From Haloglomus salinum (GTDB lineage Archaea; Halobacteriota; Halobacteria; Halobacteriales; Haloarculaceae), in the NCBI RefSeq assembly GCF_024298825.1, contig NZ_CP101153.1, positions 4,126,379-4,190,378 of the forward strand: a stretch of DNA of 64,000 bases. The letters are read 5' to 3'. Below, in pieces: positions 60,347 to 64,000 of this stretch. Positions within the stretch are counted from its first letter, which is position 1, and each line of letters opens with the position of its first letter. The notes below the pieces were generated by a model. That model was not told the origin of the DNA. It did not search any database and saw nothing but the letters and a program-made list of their open reading frames with translations. A program made the position numbers and the translations under genes.

Positions 60347-61282
60347 GTGGCCGCGGCCCCAGCCAACCCTGTGCGCGTCCACGGCGTCGACTTCAGCGGG
60401 AGCGCGGAACCGGGCGACGACATCTGGCTCGTCTCCGGGTGGTGCCCCGGAGCCGAGGGGCGGACTGCGTCCGGGAGTGCGCGGGAAGGGAGCAGTGCTC
60501 CGGGGGCAGGCGACGACATCGACCTCCGGGTGACCGACGCCCGCCCGGCGAGCGAGGCGTTCGGCGTCACGGCCCGGGAGCCGGTCCTGCGTCACCTCCG
60601 CGAGTTCGTCACCGGTGCGGCCCCGGACGCCACGCCGACACAGGTCACGGGTCTGGACTGTTCGTTCGGGCTACCACGACCGGTGCTCCCCAGCGAGGAC
60701 ACCGCGAGCGACGACTGGCGGGCCACGCTTGACTGGGTCCACGAGACGTTCGCGAGTGACGACGGCCGGTCGTTCCAGTCGGCGTTGAAGGAGCGCGCCC
60801 GGGCGAGGGACGCCGAGGGTGTCGAACTGAAGCGTTCCACGGACGGGCCGACCGGCGCCTCCTCACCGTACTCGTTCATCACGCGCTACCAGACGCTCCA
60901 CGGCCTGCGCGACGTGCTCCGCCCCCTCGTGGAGCGGGGTGCCGTCGCCATCCCGCCGATGGTCCCCCGAGACGGCGAGCGTCCGTCGCTCGTGGAGGTG
61001 TACCCGGCCGGCACCCTGCGCGACCAGGGGCTCCCCGACCGGAAGTACAAGGACGACCGCACGTATCCCGAGGCCCCGGCACGGCGCGAGCGCATCCTCG
61101 ACGGCCTGCTCGACCGTGGCGTGCGACTCGAGGGCGTTCCCCGAGAGCGCCTGCTGGCCGACTCGGGCGGCGACGCGCTCGACGCGCTCGTCGGCGCGGT
61201 CGCCGTGGCACGGAACGCACGCACGGGGTTCGCGACAGCGCCGGAGCGCTACGACCCGGTCGAGGGGTACATCTACGTTTGA
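60347..61282 (+). CDS. DUF429 family protein
   Basis: A 311-residue protein from GTG 60347; GTG 60371 (VRVHGVDF) is an alternative. The RNase H-like start VRVHGVDFSGS and later VTGLDCSFGLPRPVL give the acidic positions of the DUF429 fold. Other segments are PTGASSPYSFITRYQTLHGLRDVLRPL and VEVYPAGTLRDQGLPDRKYK, and a final DALDALVGAVAVA. DUF429 proteins are predicted nucleases or phosphotransfer enzymes, but activity is unproven. Directly followed by the IS200/IS605-like end. Confidence 0.85.
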   Translation: MAAAPANPVRVHGVDFSGSAEPGDDIWLVSGWCPGAEGRTASGSAREGSSAPGAGDDIDLRVTDARPASEAFGVTAREPVLRHLREFVTGAAPDATPTQVTGLDCSFGLPRPVLPSEDTASDDWRATLDWVHETFASDDGRSFQSALKERARARDAEGVELKRSTDGPTGASSPYSFITRYQTLHGLRDVLRPLVERGAVAIPPMVPRDGERPSLVEVYPAGTLRDQGLPDRKYKDDRTYPEAPARRERILDGLLDRGVRLEGVPRERLLADSGGDALDALVGAVAVARNARTGFATAPERYDPVEGYIYV

Positions 61283-61284
61283 TA

Positions 61285-61325
61285 TCCTCCCCACGCTGAA
61301 GCGCGGGGCTTTCTCCTCGGTCCTC
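61285..61325 (+). mobile_element. Orphan IS200/IS605-type right-end hairpin
   Basis: The string tatcctccccacgctgaagcg (first 20 bases shown as the left arm) runs into cggggctttctcctcgg. CCCCACGC and GCGCGGGG form an imperfect stem around TGAA. This resembles the 3' end of haloarchaeal IS1341/TnpB elements, where 'cggggctttctcc' precedes the right cleavage site. No tnpA or tnpB ORF is adjacent, so this is a remnant, a MITE-like (PATE) copy or an RNA scaffold. Left boundary not found. Confidence 0.5.
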
Positions 61326-61443
61326 CGTAACCGCCCTCGAACCGGTCCGACGGCGGGCGTGGGAGATTCCCCGCTCGCATAACAGTGACGACCCATGACC
61401 GGCGCACCATTTATCACGAACAATTCACTAGAGTCGCCTGGAC

Positions 61444-61641
61444 ATGGGCTTCGGGAGCTACGACGAGTCGGAACAGGAGAACCAGGAGATAGACACCGAC
61501 TTCGAGGACGAGGAGGGGATGAACACGGCCGAACACGACCACCGCGGCGACGTGGAGTACGAGTTCGGCGACACGGACCGCGACGAGTTGCTGAACAAGC
61601 TCGAGGAGATCAAGGACCAGAAGAGCGAGCAGGGGTCCTGA
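61444..61641 (+). CDS. DUF5786-like small acidic protein
   Basis: A 65-residue acidic protein, MGFGSYDESEQENQEIDTDF onward, with HRGDVEYEFGDTDRDELLNKLEEIKD at the C-terminus. This is the recalled DUF5786 family, found near uniformly in haloarchaea. It probably forms a helix after a short strand. Function unknown. One base separates it from the DUF99-family gene. Confidence 0.85.
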   Translation: MGFGSYDESEQENQEIDTDFEDEEGMNTAEHDHRGDVEYEFGDTDRDELLNKLEEIKDQKSEQGS

Positions 61642-61642
61642 G

Positions 61643-62221
61643 GTGAACCAGGGGGTCCGGGCGCTGGGGGTCGCCGAGTCGACCGGCGGCGGCCGCCGTG
61701 CGACCGTCGCGGGAAGCGTCGTCCGCGCGGACCGCACCTTCGACGACCTCGTTCTCGACTCGTGGACGGTCGGGGGCACGGACGCCACCGACACCGTCAT
61801 CGACTGCTGGGAACACCTCGACCGCGAGGACGTTCGCTACCTGCTGGTGGCGGGCATCGCGCCCGCCTGGTTCAACGTACTCGACCTGCGGGCCATCCAC
61901 GACGCCACGGAGCGCCCGGTCCTCTCGGTCTCGTTCGAGGCCAGCGAGGGGCTGGAACCCGCGCTCCGGGACGCGTTCGGCGACGACCCCGAGGCGCTGG
62001 AGGTCCGGCTGGCAACGTACGACCGCCAACCGCCGCGCGAGCGCGTGGAGGTGAACGGGGAGACCTGCTTCGTCCGGGCGGTCGGCTGCGAGGCCGCGGA
62101 GGCCCGCGAGGTCATCGACGCGTTCACGCCAGAGGGCGGGCGTCCGGAACCCGTTCGCGTGGCGCGGCTCTGTGCCCGCGGGGGCGACGACTTCCGCCAC
62201 CGGCTGCCCGACGGCGACTGA
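61643..62221 (+). CDS. Endonuclease dU-type DUF99 protein
   Basis: A 192-residue protein of the DUF99/Endo_dU family (UPF0215), whose hyperthermophile member was described as cleaving deaminated DNA. It starts GTG 61643: VRALGVAESTGGGRRATVAGSVVRADRTFDDLVLDSWTVGGTDATDTVI. Later segments are GIAPAWFNVLDLRAIHDATERPVLSVSFEASEGLEPAL and PEPVRVARLCARGGDDFRHRLP. It is an operon neighbour of DUF5786 and sits 60 bp before a uracil-DNA glycosylase, consistent with a repair role. Confidence 0.88.
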   Translation: MNQGVRALGVAESTGGGRRATVAGSVVRADRTFDDLVLDSWTVGGTDATDTVIDCWEHLDREDVRYLLVAGIAPAWFNVLDLRAIHDATERPVLSVSFEASEGLEPALRDAFGDDPEALEVRLATYDRQPPRERVEVNGETCFVRAVGCEAAEAREVIDAFTPEGGRPEPVRVARLCARGGDDFRHRLPDGD

Positions 62222-62280
62222 CCCCGGTCCGTCCCGCCGCGACCGCGGGGGCTTAGTGACGGCCGCGAGTCCGTCACCCC

Positions 62281-62892
62281 ATGAGCGGATCGCCCCCCGG
62301 AGAGATGGAGGGACTCGAGGTGACCGACTGTGAGGCGTGCACGGAGCTGTGCGAGTCGCGCTCGCGCATCGTCAACGGCGTCGGGCCCGCTGACGCGGAC
62401 CTGGTGTTCGTCGGCGAGGCACCGGGCGCCAACGAGGACGAGCAGGGCGAGCCGTTCGTCGGCCGCTCGGGCGACGTGCTGACGGAGGCACTCCGCGACC
62501 GCGGACTGGCGCGTCGTGACATCCGCATCACCAACTGCGTGCGCTGTCGCCCGCCGGACAACCGCGACCCGAGGAGCGACGAACTTGCCAACTGCAAGGG
62601 GTATCTCGCGGCGGAGCTGGAGCGGGTCGACCCCGAACTGGTCGTGACGCTGGGCAAGGTCCCCGCCCAGCACCTGCTCGAACGGTCCGTGGCGGTGACG
62701 AAGGAGGCCGGGACCGTCCACGACGCACGCGTCGGGGAGGGGAGCTATCGTATCCTGCTCTGTGTCCACCCGGCCGCGACGCTGTACGACCGGAGTCAGG
62801 AGAGCACGTTCGCGGACGCGCTGGACGAGGCGGTGGCGCTGGCGGGGCTTGACGGGAACGGCGGGGGGCAATCACGGCTCGGGGAGTTCTGA
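62281..62892 (+). CDS. Type 4 uracil-DNA glycosylase
   Basis: A 203-residue Fe-S uracil-DNA glycosylase. The catalytic motif A is VGEAPGANEDEQGEPFVGRSGDVL, and motif B is LCVHPAATLYDRS. Four cysteines, C17 and C20 (CEAC), C89 (RCRPPDNR) and C105 (ELANC), match the 4Fe-4S site of the archaeal family. The last seven residues, QSRLGEF, fit a PIP-like clamp-binding end. It removes uracil from deaminated cytosine, an important task in hot or saline cells. Confidence 0.93.
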   Translation: MSGSPPGEMEGLEVTDCEACTELCESRSRIVNGVGPADADLVFVGEAPGANEDEQGEPFVGRSGDVLTEALRDRGLARRDIRITNCVRCRPPDNRDPRSDELANCKGYLAAELERVDPELVVTLGKVPAQHLLERSVAVTKEAGTVHDARVGEGSYRILLCVHPAATLYDRSQESTFADALDEAVALAGLDGNGGGQSRLGEF

Positions 62893-62912
62893 GCCGGTCA
62901 GGTAGCCCGGAG

Positions 62913-63545
62913 TCAGTTCGCCCGGGTGACGACGACGCGGATGTGGCTGCCGGTGCTCGTCTGACCCCTGCTGGGAGACCGACTCTCCCCCCGGAGAACG
63001 TAGCTCGACGGGTCGATGTCCTCCCCACCCACCGTGACCTCCACGTTGTACTCGGGGTCGGAGTCCTCGTAGGTCGTCCCCTGGAAGGTGATGGAGTCGT
63101 CGGTCACGCCGATGCCGACCGTGTCCATCGCGTACTTGAGGCTGACGCCCTCGCCGTGAACGTGCCAGATGCGTCCGTTCCCGCCCTCGAAGTGCCAGTA
63201 GTCGTCCCGCAGCTGGTACTGGTCCGTCGAGAAGTCGGGACTCTGACCCAGTACGGACACGTTGATGGTCCCGTGGCCGTGGACCCCTCCGAGGTTGTGG
63301 GGCGTGGTCGCGCCGCTGGAGCCCGCGAAGAAGACGAGATAGCCGATGATGGCGGCGGCGAACACGACGATGGCCCCGAGGGCGATGGGGCCAGCGGCGT
63401 CTGACAGGGTGCTCTCGTCGTTGCCCTCCAGACCGACCCGTCGCCGGTCGATAGGTCCTAGCTCCCCCTCGTGTTCCGCTTTCAGATGTTTGTGGTAGGC
63501 CTTCTCGTTCCCGAAGGACTCCGCACAGTAGTCACAGTCCGGCAT
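62913..63545 (-). CDS. C2H2 zinc-finger membrane protein with exterior domain
   Basis: A 210-residue protein. The N-terminal finger is CDYCAESFGNEKAYHKHLKAEH (C-x2-C-x12-H-x4-H). A cytoplasmic linker with Arg and Glu precedes one transmembrane helix (ALGAIVVFAAAIIGYLVFFAG). About 130 exterior residues follow, beta-rich, with conserved-looking DYWHFEGGNGRIWHVHGEGVSLKYAM and ITFQGTTYEDSDPEYNV. The exterior part resembles haloarchaeal domains of unknown function. It may link an outside signal to DNA or protein binding inside. Confidence 0.75.
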   Translation of the reverse strand: MPDCDYCAESFGNEKAYHKHLKAEHEGELGPIDRRRVGLEGNDESTLSDAAGPIALGAIVVFAAAIIGYLVFFAGSSGATTPHNLGGVHGHGTINVSVLGQSPDFSTDQYQLRDDYWHFEGGNGRIWHVHGEGVSLKYAMDTVGIGVTDDSITFQGTTYEDSDPEYNVEVTVGGEDIDPSSYVLRGESRSPSRGQTSTGSHIRVVVTRAN

Positions 63546-63616
63546 TCGTTGCCGCCCGTTCGCTGCCGACCGATTCAAGCGTTACGGTGGTGTGTGCGCC
63601 GGACGAGGCCGATTCC

Positions 63617-63907
63617 TCAGTCGATCCGGAGCTCGTAGCGCTTCTCGCGTGCATCCCGGAGCGAGAACGACTCGGTGACGACGCCGGCCTCCCCCAGTCG
63701 CCCGACGGCGTACCGGACGGTCCGGGGCGGGAGCCGGGTCTCCTCGGCGATCTCGGTTCCGCTCAGCGTGCCCTCGTGCTCCAGGACGCGGGCCACCAGC
63801 TTCGCACTCGCCGGGAGGTCGGCGACGGTCTCCCAGTCGGGGGCGCGCTCGGCACCGGCCCCGGGGTCGCTCCGCTCGTCCACCGCCAGCGCGTCGGTTC
63901 GAGCCAT
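63617..63907 (-). CDS. Winged-helix MarR/TrmB-type regulator
   Basis: A 96-residue HTH protein. The core is LPASAKLVARVLEHEGTLSGTEIAEETRLPPRTVRYAVGRLGEAGVVTESFSLRDAREKRYELRI: three helices then a wing. It is short for a MarR protein, so probably just a DNA-binding domain that dimerises. Start MARTDALAV at 63907 has TATA-rich sequence (AATTATTATTG) about 25-30 bp upstream. Targets unknown. Confidence 0.8.
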   Translation of the reverse strand: MARTDALAVDERSDPGAGAERAPDWETVADLPASAKLVARVLEHEGTLSGTEIAEETRLPPRTVRYAVGRLGEAGVVTESFSLRDAREKRYELRID

Positions 63908-63928
63908 GGACGGTCCTTCAGGCGCACC

Positions 63929-63944
63929 CACAATAATAATTTCG
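63929..63944 (-). promoter_or_regulatory. TATA-rich promoter of the winged-helix gene
   Basis: AAATTATTATTGTGG on the minus strand lies about 25-35 bp upstream of ATG 63907. With it, the T/A-rich block 63940-63960 is the most AT-rich patch at this end of the window. Confidence 0.5.
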
Positions 63945-64000
63945 AGATGTAAAATAACTCTGAGGAATAACGGCGGCAGCAGGTGGCTATCCCCTGAAGG

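Noticed and set aside
60939..61382. An open frame ending FDILPTLKRGAFSSVLRN after the DUF429 gene
   Set aside because: It is out of frame with DUF429 and its C-terminal part is only a translation of the IS200/IS605-like end. It is not a protein.
1..64000. CRISPR array or toxin-antitoxin / restriction-modification system
   Set aside because: No regularly spaced direct repeats, Cas, paired toxin-antitoxin or methylase-nuclease genes were found. The RHH protein has no toxin partner.

Overview
The window looks like chromosomal DNA of a haloarchaeon (class Halobacteria). It is very GC-rich, its proteins are strongly acidic, many genes start with GTG and appear leaderless behind a TATA-like box, and it carries many small families known only from haloarchaea. 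Archaeal-type informational genes (PolB, Mre11-Rad50, L1-L10-L12, L11, L40e, PDCD5, a DRG GTPase) confirm the domain. No rRNA, CRISPR array, plasmid origin or intact transposon was seen; this is mostly core chromosome.

Layout. 1-8.8 kb: housekeeping genes (DUF5796/DUF7508-type pair, KaiC-like ATPase and NAD kinase, MptA, methionine adenosyltransferase, CYTH protein, FKBP isomerase, homoserine kinase). 9.0-13.8 kb: a tightly overlapping four-gene cluster of membrane-anchored, pilin-like or extracellular proteins of unknown function (DUF7283/7285/7284/7286-like), ending in a 1027-residue protein. 13.9-23.1 kb: an epimerase, a membrane-anchored DHH phosphoesterase, L40e, a PAS histidine kinase, a metallo-beta-lactamase protein, an ABC1 kinase, PDCD5, a PP-loop ATPase and a TrkA regulator. 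23.4-26.8 kb: cupin, APC permease, SAM hydrolase and NADAR. 26.9-36.6 kb: a DNA repair and replication block with mre11-rad50, three small haloarchaeal genes, and polB interrupted by a LAGLIDADG intein. 36.8-40.4 kb: sufCBD. 40.6-46.6 kb: a Tat-exported beta-helix protein coupled to a lipobox protein, a GT87-like membrane glycosyltransferase, an RHH regulator and an AttH/CrtC-like protein. 46.7-47.6 kb: tRNA-Gln beside a frameshifted HNH endonuclease pseudogene. 47.7-52.8 kb: a DtxR-type regulator coupled to a ferritin-like gene, a methyltransferase, a YbhB-type lipoprotein, HEWD, CutA and a polytopic membrane protein. 53.0-56.7 kb: the L1-L10-L12 operon with a structured leader, a GDT1-family transporter and L11. 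57.1-64 kb: DRG GTPase, FAD oxidoreductase, Hsp20, DUF429, an orphan IS200/IS605-like right end, DUF5786, endonuclease dU-like DUF99, uracil-DNA glycosylase, and two small regulatory or membrane genes.

The points that most merit follow-up are these. (i) The PolB intein has a non-canonical Gly-Gln C-terminus, and AT-rich codon islands sit exactly at the three classic PolB intein sites although only one is occupied. (ii) The four-gene surface cluster is uncharacterised. (iii) The L1 leader has mutually exclusive hairpins, one covering part of the Shine-Dalgarno. (iv) A possible leaderless 11-residue uORF is coupled to the KaiC-like gene. (v) PIP-like peptides occur at the C-termini of Mre11, PolB and uracil-DNA glycosylase.
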